Origin: DT-111 sp965263225
GTDB lineage: Bacteria > Bacteroidota > Bacteroidia > Chitinophagales > Saprospiraceae
NCBI GenBank assembly: GCA_965263225.1
Contig: CBDHHG010000023.1
Span: 1-64,000, forward strand
DNA length: 64,000 nt
Direction of reading: 5' to 3'
Positions 40,156-49,177 of the stretch are shown one piece after another (positions within the stretch are counted from its first letter, which is position 1; each line of letters opens with the position of its first letter). A model generated the notes under the pieces. That model had not been told where the DNA came from, made no database searches, and saw only the letters and a program-made list of their open reading frames with translations. Position numbers and translations under genes: made by a program.

Positions 40156-40731
40156 TTAATGAGATTGGCTCAATCGTTTTCGGATTTTGGACAGGCCGAC
40201 CGGAGTAAGCCCTAGATAAGAAGCAATCAAATACTGTGGTACTCTTTGGAAAAGATCTGGTCGCTTACGGAGTAACCTGAGATAGCGTTCCTCATTACTC
40301 AAGGCATTCTTATTTGTGGAATTGACGTATTGCGTCAAATATTCCTCCTCTAAAGATTTGCGCCAAAAATGCTCCATGGCATGAGAGTTGCGCAAGCCCC
40401 TTTCAAAATCTTCTTTAGAAGCGGCGAGCACTTCACAGGGTTCAAGCGCTTTCAGAAAACACTTAGATGGCTGTTCTCTGAGATAACTATATAGGTCAGT
40501 AAAGAAGGTACCTTCCGTGAAAAGCTCTACAACCTGTTCACGGCCTTCGTGAATGGTATAGAAACTGATACAGCCTTTCTGTAGAAAAAACATCTGCTGT
40601 ACATACTGTTCCGCCTTCAGCAGATACTCGCCTTTTCCTAACTCCATGGAGCTAAAGCAAGCCAGGATATCATTGAGTTCATTCTCTGGCACAGCCGTCT
40701 GCGAAAGAATAGTGTGTTTAAGTAACTTCAT
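40156..40731 (-). CDS. Crp/Fnr-type regulator (cyclic-nucleotide-binding fold)
   Basis: A 191-residue protein with an N-terminal cyclic-nucleotide-binding beta-roll (ELGKGEYLLKAEQYVQQMFFLQKGCISFY; LFTEGTFFTDLYSYL) and a short C-terminal helix-turn-helix region (QYLIASYLGLTPVGLSKIRKRL). It lacks the PRGE..A phosphate cassette typical of true cAMP binders, as is usual for Bacteroidota members of this family, so its ligand is unknown. It lies 18 bp beyond the stop of the acyl-CoA ligase, on the same strand, so both may be co-transcribed. Confidence 0.88.
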   Translation of the reverse strand: MKLLKHTILSQTAVPENELNDILACFSSMELGKGEYLLKAEQYVQQMFFLQKGCISFYTIHEGREQVVELFTEGTFFTDLYSYLREQPSKCFLKALEPCEVLAASKEDFERGLRNSHAMEHFWRKSLEEEYLTQYVNSTNKNALSNEERYLRLLRKRPDLFQRVPQYLIASYLGLTPVGLSKIRKRLSQSH

Positions 40732-40749
40732 TGAGCGGTATGCTAGGCT

Positions 40750-42453
40750 TTAAGCAGTATGCACATTATCGGCTTCTTCTAGCCCTAATTCCTTGATACT
40801 AATCTCTCGCATTTCTACCTTACGAATTTTGCCCGTTACGGTCATTGGAAAATCTGTAGTAAACTTTACGTACCTGGGGATTTTGTAGTGAGCGATATTA
40901 CCCTGGCAATAAGTCTTAATTTCCTCAGCAGTAGCCGTTTCGCCTTCCTTTAACTTGACCCAGGCCATGATTTCCTCTCCATACTTCACATCAGGCACCC
41001 CAATCACTTGCACATCACTCACCTTAGGATGACTGTACAAATATTCTTCGATTTCTCTTGGGTATACATTCTCTCCTCCACGAATCACAATATCCTTGAT
41101 CCGCCCTACAATGTTGAAATATCCGTCTTCATCCATAGTAGCCAAATCACCCGTATGCATCCATCTTGCCTCATCAATGGCTGCTTTAGTTTTTTCTGGG
41201 TCATTCCAATACCCTAGCATCACACAGTATCCCCGCGTGCAGAGTTCTCCTTTTTCACCAATCGGCACCACCTGCCCCGTCTCCGGATCTATCTAATCTT
41301 GATTTCAGTATGGGGTAAAACACGTCCTACCGTACTTACTCTTCTTTTCCAGAGGAGCATTATGTCGGGTCTGCGTACTAACAGGACTAGTCTCTGTCAT
41401 CCCGTAGGCAATCTCCACTTCCTTCATATTCATCAAGTCATTGACTTGCTTCATGACTTCTACCGGACAGGGAGATCCTGCCATAATTCCGGTACGTAAG
41501 CTACTAAGATCATAGTTGTTGAAGTCAGGGTGTTCCAGTTCTGCGATGAACATGGTAGGTACTCCATATAAGGCTGTGGCGCTTTCTACCTCTACCGCCT
41601 CAAGTACGGCGGCCGGCTCAAAGCCTTCGCTGGGATAAATCATAGTGGCCCCTTGTGCAATACAGCCCAGATTTCCCATTACCATTCCAAAACAGTGATA
41701 GAGTGGCACTGGAATAATCAGTCGGTCTTGGTCCGTAAACTTCATTATCTCCGTTACCAGGTATCCATTATTCAGGATATTATGGTGACTCAACGTAGCC
41801 CCCTTCGGATAGCCCGTGATTCCACTAGTGTATTGAATATTGATGGCCTCATCAAAGAATAAGCTCGCTTGTATTTCAGCCAATTGCTCATCCGTGGCAC
41901 TTTCGGCATGACTCAACATTTCGGACCAAGTATACATACCGGAAGAAGGTTCTGTATGCAGGCGTATTACTGTCCGCAGATCAGGGACCTTCTCCGCTTT
42001 CAACTGCCCTGGCTCACAAACGTAAAGTTCAGGAGCCAGTTCATAAATCATGTCGGTATAGTTCGATGTCTTGAATTGATCAGCCGTTACAATAGCCTTG
42101 CAACCAGATTGATTTAGGGCATAAGCCAATTCGTGTAGACGATAACTCGGATTAATATTCACCTGAATCACTCCAATCTTACTAGTAGCCAATTGGGTAA
42201 TGGTCCATTCTGCACAGTTTGGTGCCCAAACTCCTAGGCGATCCCCTTTTTCCAAACCCAATGCCAATAATGCCTTGGCACATTCATCCACCTTTCCTCT
42301 CAATTGACGGTAAGTGTATCGAATATGTTGATGGCGAACAATAAGGGCATCATTATCCGGGTATCGGTCAACTGTTTGATCAAACATATCACCAATCGTC
42401 ATTCCGATAAGCGGCTTATCACTAATACCGCAGGCGTAGCTAAGCTTTTTCAT
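40750..42453 (-). pseudogene. Fatty-acid/acyl-CoA ligase (AMP-binding), broken by two indels
   Basis: Two frames form an acyl-CoA synthetase of about 566 residues from the ATG at 42453 (MKKLSYACG). A bridge frame (VSTVGRVLPHTEIKI) links them: one base must be removed near 41341-41345 and two near 41291-41298, where an in-frame stop otherwise occurs. N-terminal part: P-loop YTSGITGYPKG, AYGMTETSPV. C-terminal part: GYWNDPEKT, MHTGDLATMDEDGY, GRIKDIVIRGGENVYP and the final lysine motif TGKIRK. The reaction is ATP-dependent CoA activation of fatty acids. The P-loop has Ile where Thr is usual. It fits the nearby acyl-CoA dehydrogenase operon functionally. Confidence 0.82.
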
Positions 42454-42807
42454 CCCATTGCTATTTGTGCCTGGTAAAATACATAAATTGAAAAAGGTAG
42501 GCAAATGCCCTCAGGAACATAATCAAATTGTATTCAACTCTAGAAGAACAAAAAATAATTTCGAATTAAAAATAGGATTGGGTAAATTGCCGCCGTAAGC
42601 AGAATGAAACGAAAACAACCGCTTTCAAGCATCAGTACCTATTTGAGTTGCACCAACTTATCCTTTCCTCAAATAGTATTATTCCCGTTTTTGTCCATTA
42701 TCCCATTCTGTTCATCAAGGCGCTGCAATAGATCATGAATTGACTGGCACCCGAGAGATGTCATACGTTGAAATTGACTCATTCACCTTCATCATAAAGC
42801 AATAAAC
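42454..42807. other. 354-bp divergent intergenic region
   Basis: No gene was found between the acyl-CoA ligase (minus) and the alpha/beta hydrolase (plus). The region must carry the two outward promoters, but I could not identify convincing boxes or strong repeats. Confidence 0.5.
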
Positions 42808-43608
42808 ATGGGTAAATACGTAGATCACAATGGCACGAAGATCTATTACCAGGAGCGCGGGCAGGGAGAGCCTCTAGTCCTCTTGATGGGCTTCGGTGCC
42901 GACGGCAACACCTGGGAAAAACACGTAAGTGTTTATGAAAAACACTTTCGTTGCATTCTAATTGATAATAGAGGTGTAGGTTTGTCGGATCAACCGTCGG
43001 GTCCATACACGACAGCCATGATGGCGGCTGATTCGATCGCGGTCATGGATGACGCGGGCATTGACCAAGCCAGGATAGCAGGAATCTCCATGGGAGGTGC
43101 CATTGCCCAGGAATTGTGTCTCCATTATCCAGAACGGGTAAGCAGCCTCGTCTTGATCAGTACTTGGCCCCGCTTCAACAATTATGCAACAACGGTCTAC
43201 GAAAACTTGAAAAAGTTACGCAAAACGAGCCATCCAGGGGATTTTATGGAATTGCTGCAATTGTGGATATTCGCAGCTCCGCATTATGAGAAGCACTTAG
43301 CAGATCTTCAAGCAGGGCAGCAAGAAGCGGCCGCCAATGACGCACCGCAAACTGCCGATGGTTTCGATGGTCAACTGGACGCCTGCATCGGGCATGATGC
43401 CGTCTCGCGATTGCCACAGATCAAGGTGCCAACCTTAATCACCATCGGCATGCAGGATATCTTCACCCCACCCGCCTTTTCCCAAATACTTCATCAAGGC
43501 ATAGAAGGCTCCCAAATGATTGAATTTCCTAATGGAGGTCATGTCCATCATTGGGAAGACCTGGAGCGATTTAATACGGTGACCACCAACTTTTTATTAG
43601 AAAACTAA
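42808..43608 (+). CDS. Alpha/beta hydrolase
   Basis: A 266-residue alpha/beta-hydrolase: oxyanion region LLMGFGADG, nucleophile elbow GISMGG with Ser94, acid probably in MQDIFTP and histidine in NGGHVHHWED. Length and layout match esterase/lactonase/peroxidase-type members (3-oxoadipate enol-lactonase-like). No signal, so cytoplasmic. It ends 1 bp before the first of three sugar isomerase genes and is surely co-transcribed; it may open a lactone or ester for the later steps, which is inference. Confidence 0.9.
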   Translation: MGKYVDHNGTKIYYQERGQGEPLVLLMGFGADGNTWEKHVSVYEKHFRCILIDNRGVGLSDQPSGPYTTAMMAADSIAVMDDAGIDQARIAGISMGGAIAQELCLHYPERVSSLVLISTWPRFNNYATTVYENLKKLRKTSHPGDFMELLQLWIFAAPHYEKHLADLQAGQQEAAANDAPQTADGFDGQLDACIGHDAVSRLPQIKVPTLITIGMQDIFTPPAFSQILHQGIEGSQMIEFPNGGHVHHWEDLERFNTVTTNFLLEN

Positions 43609-43609
43609 T

Positions 43610-44428
43610 ATGAGCAAGATTAAAATAGGTTGCGAAACCTACACCTGGCAAATGCCGGGAGAACAATATAAGGGACGTTTAGAACACATCCTATCTATCA
43701 GCAACCAGGCCGGTTTTCTGGGTATTGAACCGGAAACGAGTTTTCTGCAACACCTTTCTGATCCCAAGTTAATGAAGGAGGCATTGGAGATCGGTCAACA
43801 GGAACTTCCCGTGCTTTGCCTCGTTGAGGATTGGTTACACCCGACAGAAACCGAGGAAGAAAAGGCACATGCAGATCAATGGATATCGTTCCTTCAGCAC
43901 TTTCCAGAAACGCTGTTCCTACTGGTACAAATGCCAGGAAAGGATCGCAGCAACCTAGAAGAGCGGCAGCAAAACCTACTGAGTTGTGTCAATGCCATAG
44001 CAAAGCGGGCCAAGGCGGCGGGAATCGAGTGCTCCTACCACCCTAATTCTCCTAGTGGCTCCATCTATCGTACGGAAGAAGATTACAAGATACTACTCAA
44101 TGGGCTAGATGCCCGTTACATCCAATATACCCCGGATATTGGCCATATAGCGAAGGGGGGAATGGACCCGCTCGCCATTGTCAAGCAATATCGTGAATTG
44201 GTGAATTGTGTGCATTATAAAGATATGTATACCGATGGGCGTTGGGCGGCATTGGGCGAGGGCGATATTGATGTTCTAGGAATTACGCAATACCTAAAAG
44301 ATTCGGACTTTGAAGGATGGATCATTGTAGAGGATGAATGTGATGAAGCCATTATAAACCCAGATCAGGTTACCTTAAACGCTGGAGCATATGTAGAAGC
44401 GCAAATGCGTCCATTACTAGCTAGTTAA
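43610..44428 (+). CDS. TIM-barrel sugar phosphate isomerase/epimerase family protein (1 of 3)
   Basis: A 272-residue xylose-isomerase-like TIM barrel. Metal-site segments are seen as LGIEPETSF, ECSYHPNSPSG, YTPDIGHIAKGGMD, VNCVHYKDMYTDG, and a final EDECDEA in the C-terminal strand. Members isomerise or epimerise sugars, inositols or hydroxypyruvate using a divalent metal; the substrate is not predictable. It follows the alpha/beta hydrolase after 1 bp and is followed by two paralogues, so it is part of a catabolic operon for a sugar or polyol derivative. Confidence 0.88.
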   Translation: MSKIKIGCETYTWQMPGEQYKGRLEHILSISNQAGFLGIEPETSFLQHLSDPKLMKEALEIGQQELPVLCLVEDWLHPTETEEEKAHADQWISFLQHFPETLFLLVQMPGKDRSNLEERQQNLLSCVNAIAKRAKAAGIECSYHPNSPSGSIYRTEEDYKILLNGLDARYIQYTPDIGHIAKGGMDPLAIVKQYRELVNCVHYKDMYTDGRWAALGEGDIDVLGITQYLKDSDFEGWIIVEDECDEAIINPDQVTLNAGAYVEAQMRPLLAS

Positions 44429-44430
44429 CC

Positions 44431-44457
44431 CAAGTTGCAATGACTGAGCGCAACTTG
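44431..44457 (+). other. Short intergenic hairpin
   Basis: An 8-bp perfect inverted repeat (44431-44438 with 44450-44457) between two isomerase genes. No T tract follows, so it is not a classic terminator; it may affect mRNA stability or reduce read-through. Confidence 0.5.
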
Positions 44458-44491
44458 TATTAGTTAATTGAAAATACCACCTTACAATAGC

Positions 44492-45508
44492 ATGTTACAA
44501 CTGCATAATTCAATGTGGCCGGGTATCGTCGGCAAGGGAGAAGGCTCGGAGCCGATTCTATCTCTGGATCACATGATTCAATTAACCAAAGAGGCCGAAG
44601 TAGATGGAATTGGATTTGATGGAATCGATCTCAATATCATGGATCCTCACGTAAATATCAATTTAGCCAAAGACGACATCCTGCGGTTTGCGGAGGGGAT
44701 TCAGGAGAAAGGGCTAAAGATTGGTTCGATTGGGGCGCCCATCTGGCCAGATACCGGTGGTGGTTCTGCAATGGGTAGCGCAGCAGAACGCCAACAATTC
44801 CTGGATAAAGTAAAGCAGACTTGCGAATTCGGAAAGGTATTGAGAGAACAGGGAATTCGGCAATATGGAAGTATTCGAATAGATTCCGCCGATTCGCCAG
44901 CTCATTGGGCAGCAGATCCGGCGGGGAATATGAAAAAGATTATTGACACCTTTACAGAAGCGGCCAAGATCGCCGGAGATTATGGAGAGCGCTTAGCTGC
45001 CGAAGGTGAAATTTGCTGGGCGGGTATGCACTCCTGGTTTCACAACCTAGAATTAATGGAGGCCGTAGGCATGCCGGAGCAACTGGGATTCCAGGCAGAC
45101 TTGGCGCATACCTACCTATTCCTACTCGGTTATAATGCGGATGAACATGCTTTGGTTGGTAAAAACTATGAGGAAGAGGAATTCTGGGAGGCTTACGGCA
45201 AAATGACGAAAGCCCTAGCCCCCTGGACGATCGATTTTCACGTGGCTCAAAGTAATGGTACCGTCTTTGGTAGCGGGTCTCACGACAAAACGGGTCGCCA
45301 TTGTCCTGCCGATGCCCCAGATGGTAAGTTGGACGTGGTGAAATGTGCTCGTTATTGGTTATTGGATGAGGAGGGGCAGATCCGTAACAACATTAAACAC
45401 ATCTGCTGGGATGGCTGTATGTTCCCTAATGCTACCTTGGAAGATCCTAGTACTTGGAATAAAGTGCTAAGCTTAATGTTGGAAATCAGAGACGATATTG
45501 CCGCCTAG
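44492..45508 (+). CDS. TIM-barrel sugar isomerase/epimerase family protein (2 of 3)
   Basis: A 338-residue TIM-barrel protein from the ATG at 44492; a TTG eight codons upstream is the alternative. Visible features include FDGIDLNIMD, the acidic AAEGEICWAGMHSW, FQADLAHTY, DFHVAQSNG and a C-terminal WDGCMFPN. It is longer than the first copy. In this subgroup a divalent metal is bound by Glu, Asp and His residues of the barrel mouth. Substrate unknown; a sugar or inositol derivative is likely from the operon. It lies 63 bp after the first copy, across a hairpin. Confidence 0.82.
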   Translation: MLQLHNSMWPGIVGKGEGSEPILSLDHMIQLTKEAEVDGIGFDGIDLNIMDPHVNINLAKDDILRFAEGIQEKGLKIGSIGAPIWPDTGGGSAMGSAAERQQFLDKVKQTCEFGKVLREQGIRQYGSIRIDSADSPAHWAADPAGNMKKIIDTFTEAAKIAGDYGERLAAEGEICWAGMHSWFHNLELMEAVGMPEQLGFQADLAHTYLFLLGYNADEHALVGKNYEEEEFWEAYGKMTKALAPWTIDFHVAQSNGTVFGSGSHDKTGRHCPADAPDGKLDVVKCARYWLLDEEGQIRNNIKHICWDGCMFPNATLEDPSTWNKVLSLMLEIRDDIAA

Positions 45509-45533
45509 TGTAAACCAGACAATTTTTAAAGGA

Positions 45534-46390
45534 ATGAAAAATAAAATAGGATTTAATCTACTAGTTTGGTCAGCCGTAGTATCCGACGACATTGTTGCCC
45601 ATCATGGAGCGCCTCAAAACTATCGGTTATGATGGCATAGAATGTTCTATGGGATCGGATGATCCGGCAGCCTTACAAACGTATCGGCCAACAGGCCAAA
45701 GATCTCGACCTTGAGATCAACCCCTGCTTGGCCTTAGGCGCGGAGCACAACCCGGTCAGCGATTCGGCTGCGGTGCGCCAAAAGGCGGTGGATCAGCTAA
45801 AATGGGCCATAGACCGGGCCTTTGATATGGGATCTACCGTGATGTGTGGCCCTTTTCATTCGGCCTTTGCCACTTTTACCCAAAAGACTCCGCAGCAGGT
45901 CGAATATGAACGTAGTGCTAAGGTACTTCGCGAGGCAGGGGACTATGCCGCAGAAGGAAATGTGATGCTGGCTTTGGAAGCTATCAATCGATTTGAATGC
46001 TACCTCTGCAATACTATGGAGCAATTGACTGGACTAGTGGAATTGACCAATCATCCGCAAGTAAAAGCCATGTACGATACCCACCATGCCAATCTGGAAG
46101 AAAAGGGTATTACAGATGCTATAGACCTCATAGCTCCCGTCCTGCAGCATGTGCACATTAGTGAAAATGATCGCGGAACTCCTGGAGAAGGCCATAATCC
46201 TTGGGATGAGACTTTTACTGCCTTAGCTAAACATAACTATCAAGGCTGGCTTACCATTGAAGCTTTCACTCGGAATGATCCAGATTTTGCCAATGCCATT
46301 AATGTATGGCGAGAGTATTCTCCACCTTGGGAAATTGCAGAGAAGGGATTCACCTTTATCAATGAAATGATCGAAAAACACGGCCTTTAG
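45534..46390 (+). pseudogene. TIM-barrel sugar isomerase/epimerase (3 of 3), two +1 frameshifts
   Basis: The start at 45534 gives KIGFNLLVWSAVVSDD. Removing one base at 45594-45596 gives LPIMERLKTIGYDGIECSM, and removing one T at 45673-45674 gives YKRIGQQAKDL, running on to the stop at 46390 (284 residues). Motifs: NLLVWSA at the first strand, VMCGPFHSAF, MLALEAINRFECYL, MYDTHHANLEEK, HVHISENDRGTPGEGHNPWD and LTIEAFTRND. The family resembles D-psicose/D-tagatose 3-epimerases. As written only the last 240 residues are open. It is the third such gene in the operon. Confidence 0.83.
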
Positions 46391-46515
46391 TCGATAGAAA
46401 CCCACCATTGGTTGATATTCCTTGCGAAGACCTTCAAAGTTCTGAACCTTCGCAGCCCAAATAATATTCTAAGAAGCTATTTGCGTTTGGCTTCTAAAAA
46501 ACCAAATTGAAAACC

Positions 46516-46977
46516 ATGTACTTCAACCAATGGAAACAACACCAGAGGTGGGTTCTCTACATCTCCCTCGGCCTTTTCCTTCTTTCACTTACCCAACCTG
46601 CATTTTATATTGACAGAGTAGATTATGATGCCTGGTCCAGTCCAATTGGACTTTTGCTGATGGGATGGCTGGGGATTATGGCTGGAGACTCGGCCTGTTT
46701 GGCTTGGCTCGCCAATCCCTTGCTTATTCTAGGCGGAGTGAGTCTATTCAAATTTGACAAATTTGCTCCAGTTTTAGGTATCTTAGCCATAGCAGTGGGC
46801 CTATCCTTTTTAGGGCACACCGAAATTATTAGCAGCGAAGCCCCCACTTATTCCAAGATTACGGAGATTAAACTGGGCTATTGGCTTTGGATGATAAGCA
46901 TGGCCACCTTTACTGCCGGTAGTATTTACTTGTTACTGACCAAGCCCCAAAATACTGCAGAAGACCATTTCGTATAG
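46516..46977 (+). CDS. Small four-helix membrane protein, unknown function
   Basis: A 153-residue protein from the ATG at 46516; a TTG three codons earlier is possible. Four hydrophobic segments (about 12-30, 42-75, 80-100 and 122-145) with a short polar tail. Not assigned to a family. It stands between the isomerase operon and the lut genes, apart from both by 60-125 bp. Confidence 0.72.
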   Translation: MYFNQWKQHQRWVLYISLGLFLLSLTQPAFYIDRVDYDAWSSPIGLLLMGWLGIMAGDSACLAWLANPLLILGGVSLFKFDKFAPVLGILAIAVGLSFLGHTEIISSEAPTYSKITEIKLGYWLWMISMATFTAGSIYLLLTKPQNTAEDHFV

Positions 46978-47038
46978 GATCGTCTAGATAACTTTAACGA
47001 GAAACAGCATAAGCTAACTTTCATAACGGTCCTCATAA

Positions 47039-47788
47039 ATGAACTTTTCTATGAAAGTTGGACTTTTCGTACCCTGTTATATTGATCAGTTCTACCCTAA
47101 GGTAGGGATTGCCTCGTTGGAGCTGCTTCGACAATTTGACGTAGAGGTCAGTTATCCCATGCAGCAAACTTGCTGCGGACAACCCATGGCCAATTCAGGG
47201 TGCGAAAAGGACGCCATTCCCTCCTATCACCACTTTGTCAACACCTTCCAAGCGTTTGACTATATCGTGGCTCCTTCGGGGAGTTGTACCTACCACGTTA
47301 GAAAGCACTTCGATGTGATTGAGCAATCGGAACAAGTACAGCATGTCCGGGCTAGAACGCTAGACATAGCCGAGTTCCTACTGGATGTTTTACAGGTAAA
47401 AAACTTACCCACCAAATTCCCATATAAGGTTGGATTACACCAGAGTTGCCATGGGCTCCGAGGACTCCGCCTTGGTCAAGGTTCTGAACGAGTCGGGGAA
47501 GCCTTCTCCAAAACGGAACAATTATTACAGATGGTTGAAGGCCTGAAGTTGATTCCTTTGGATCGGCAAGACGAGTGTTGCGGCTTTGGAGGAACTTTTG
47601 CGGTATCCGAGTCGGCAGTATCTGCCAAAATGGGCAAGGATCGGATCGCCGATCACCTACGCAACGGAGCAGAAGTACTAACGGCGGGAGACATGAGTTG
47701 CCTAATGCATTTAGAAGGTCTGATACGCAGGCAGAAGCTGGGTATCAAAGTATTGCACTTAGTGGAGATTTTGACTGGAAATGAATAA
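47039..47788 (+). CDS. lutA: L-lactate utilisation protein LutA (CCG-domain Fe-S protein)
   Basis: A 249-residue protein with two CCG cysteine-rich domains: QQTCCGQPMANSGC and SGSCTYH in the first half, LHQSCHGLRGLR, DECCGFGGTFAV and AGDMSCLMH in the second. The start MKVGLFVPCYIDQFYP, typical of the family, is at the fifth codon (47051), so that ATG may be the true start. LutABC oxidise L-lactate to pyruvate in a soluble complex, with LutA as a non-canonical Fe-S carrier. The next two genes are lutB and lutC, giving the usual order. Confidence 0.93.
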   Translation: MNFSMKVGLFVPCYIDQFYPKVGIASLELLRQFDVEVSYPMQQTCCGQPMANSGCEKDAIPSYHHFVNTFQAFDYIVAPSGSCTYHVRKHFDVIEQSEQVQHVRARTLDIAEFLLDVLQVKNLPTKFPYKVGLHQSCHGLRGLRLGQGSERVGEAFSKTEQLLQMVEGLKLIPLDRQDECCGFGGTFAVSESAVSAKMGKDRIADHLRNGAEVLTAGDMSCLMHLEGLIRRQKLGIKVLHLVEILTGNE

Positions 47789-47809
47789 TTAAGAGTGAAT
47801 AATTAGTAC

Positions 47810-49177
47810 ATGCAACACGCAGACAAAGCAGCGACCTTTATACAAAACGAATCAAAAACCGACTGGCACAATGCCTCAATCTGGCGCGCTCGGGAAAAGC
47901 GAGATCTGGCAGCCCAAGGGATTCCGGAATGGGAGCAACTCCGCGAGCTCGCCTCGCAGATCAAGGACAATGTGCTCAGTAATCTGGATGAATATCTCCT
48001 TCAATTTGAGGAGGCAGCCACGCGGAATGGCGTGCAAGTACATTGGGCGGCAACCGCTGAGGATCACAATCGGATTGTGCTCGATATTCTGCAAAAGAAT
48101 AAGTTGAGTAAGGTAGTCAAGAGTAAGTCCATGCTGACGGAGGAATGCCATCTCAATCCATTCCTGGAGGCCAACGGGGTAGAAGTAATTGATACGGACC
48201 TAGGGGAGCGAATCATTCAACTCCGAGAGGAACCTCCTAGCCATATTGTAGCTCCAGCCATCCACTTAAAGAAGGAAGAGATTGGCGAATTATTCCATGA
48301 AAAACTGGGTACCGAGAAGGGGGCTACTGACCCCAACTACTTGACGGAAGCAGCTCGTCAACATCTACGATCTGCCTTCATGGAAAGCCATGCGGGCTTG
48401 ACGGGAGTGAATTTTGCCGTGGCGGAAACGGGAGGCGTAGTCATTGTGACCAATGAAGGGAATTCAGATATGGGAGTCCACTTGAATAAGGTGCAAATCC
48501 ATTGTATGGGGATAGAAAAGATCATCCCTAGAGCGCAGGATTTAGGCGTTTTTGTCAGACTATTGGCTAGGAGTGCCATTGGGCAGGCAATCTCTATATT
48601 TACTTCCCATTATCATCGGCCAAAAGCAGGTGGAGAAATGCATTACGTTATTGTGGATAATGGGAGGAGTGAACATCTCGGTAGAGAGGATTTTCGGAAT
48701 GGCCTGAAATGCATCCGTTGTGGCGCCTGCATGAACACCTGCCCAGTTTACCGACGAAGTGGCGGGCATAGCTATGGCTATACCATCCCTGGGCCCATCG
48801 GCTCCATCCTTACCCCAGGCAAAGACCTTAAACAGCATAGCGACCTCCCTTTTGCTTCCACCCTCTGCGGGTCCTGCTCGGATGTTTGTCCTGTAAAAAT
48901 TGATATCCACGAACAGCTCTACAAATGGCGGCAGATCATCGCTGAGGAGGGGCATCTCAATCGCTCCAAGCGCTGGAGTATGCGACTGGCGGGCAAGATC
49001 CTATCCAGCCCAAAAGCCTATCGGCGCTTTGGTCGCTTAGCGCGTTGGGCACTGCGGGTAATGCCGAGTTCCATAATCTACAACCCTTGGAATGATTGGG
49101 GGAAAGAACGGGAGTTACCTAGGGCTCCGAAGCAAAGCTTCAAGGAATGGTACAAAGAAAATCATCCCGCATCATGA
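47810..49177 (+). CDS. lutB: L-lactate utilisation protein LutB (LUD domain, two Fe-S clusters)
   Basis: A 455-residue protein. Residues about 60-295 carry the LUD domain (KSMLTEECHLNPFLEANGVEV in two pieces; ETGGVVIVTNEGN). Then come two ferredoxin-type Cys groups, CIRCGACMNTCPVY and CGSCSDVCPV, and a C-terminal helical region with SKRWSMRLA. Length and order match LutB. It starts 21 bp after lutA and overlaps lutC by 4 bp. It acts in the cytoplasm as the electron-transferring subunit of L-lactate oxidation. Confidence 0.93.
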   Translation: MQHADKAATFIQNESKTDWHNASIWRAREKRDLAAQGIPEWEQLRELASQIKDNVLSNLDEYLLQFEEAATRNGVQVHWAATAEDHNRIVLDILQKNKLSKVVKSKSMLTEECHLNPFLEANGVEVIDTDLGERIIQLREEPPSHIVAPAIHLKKEEIGELFHEKLGTEKGATDPNYLTEAARQHLRSAFMESHAGLTGVNFAVAETGGVVIVTNEGNSDMGVHLNKVQIHCMGIEKIIPRAQDLGVFVRLLARSAIGQAISIFTSHYHRPKAGGEMHYVIVDNGRSEHLGREDFRNGLKCIRCGACMNTCPVYRRSGGHSYGYTIPGPIGSILTPGKDLKQHSDLPFASTLCGSCSDVCPVKIDIHEQLYKWRQIIAEEGHLNRSKRWSMRLAGKILSSPKAYRRFGRLARWALRVMPSSIIYNPWNDWGKERELPRAPKQSFKEWYKENHPAS

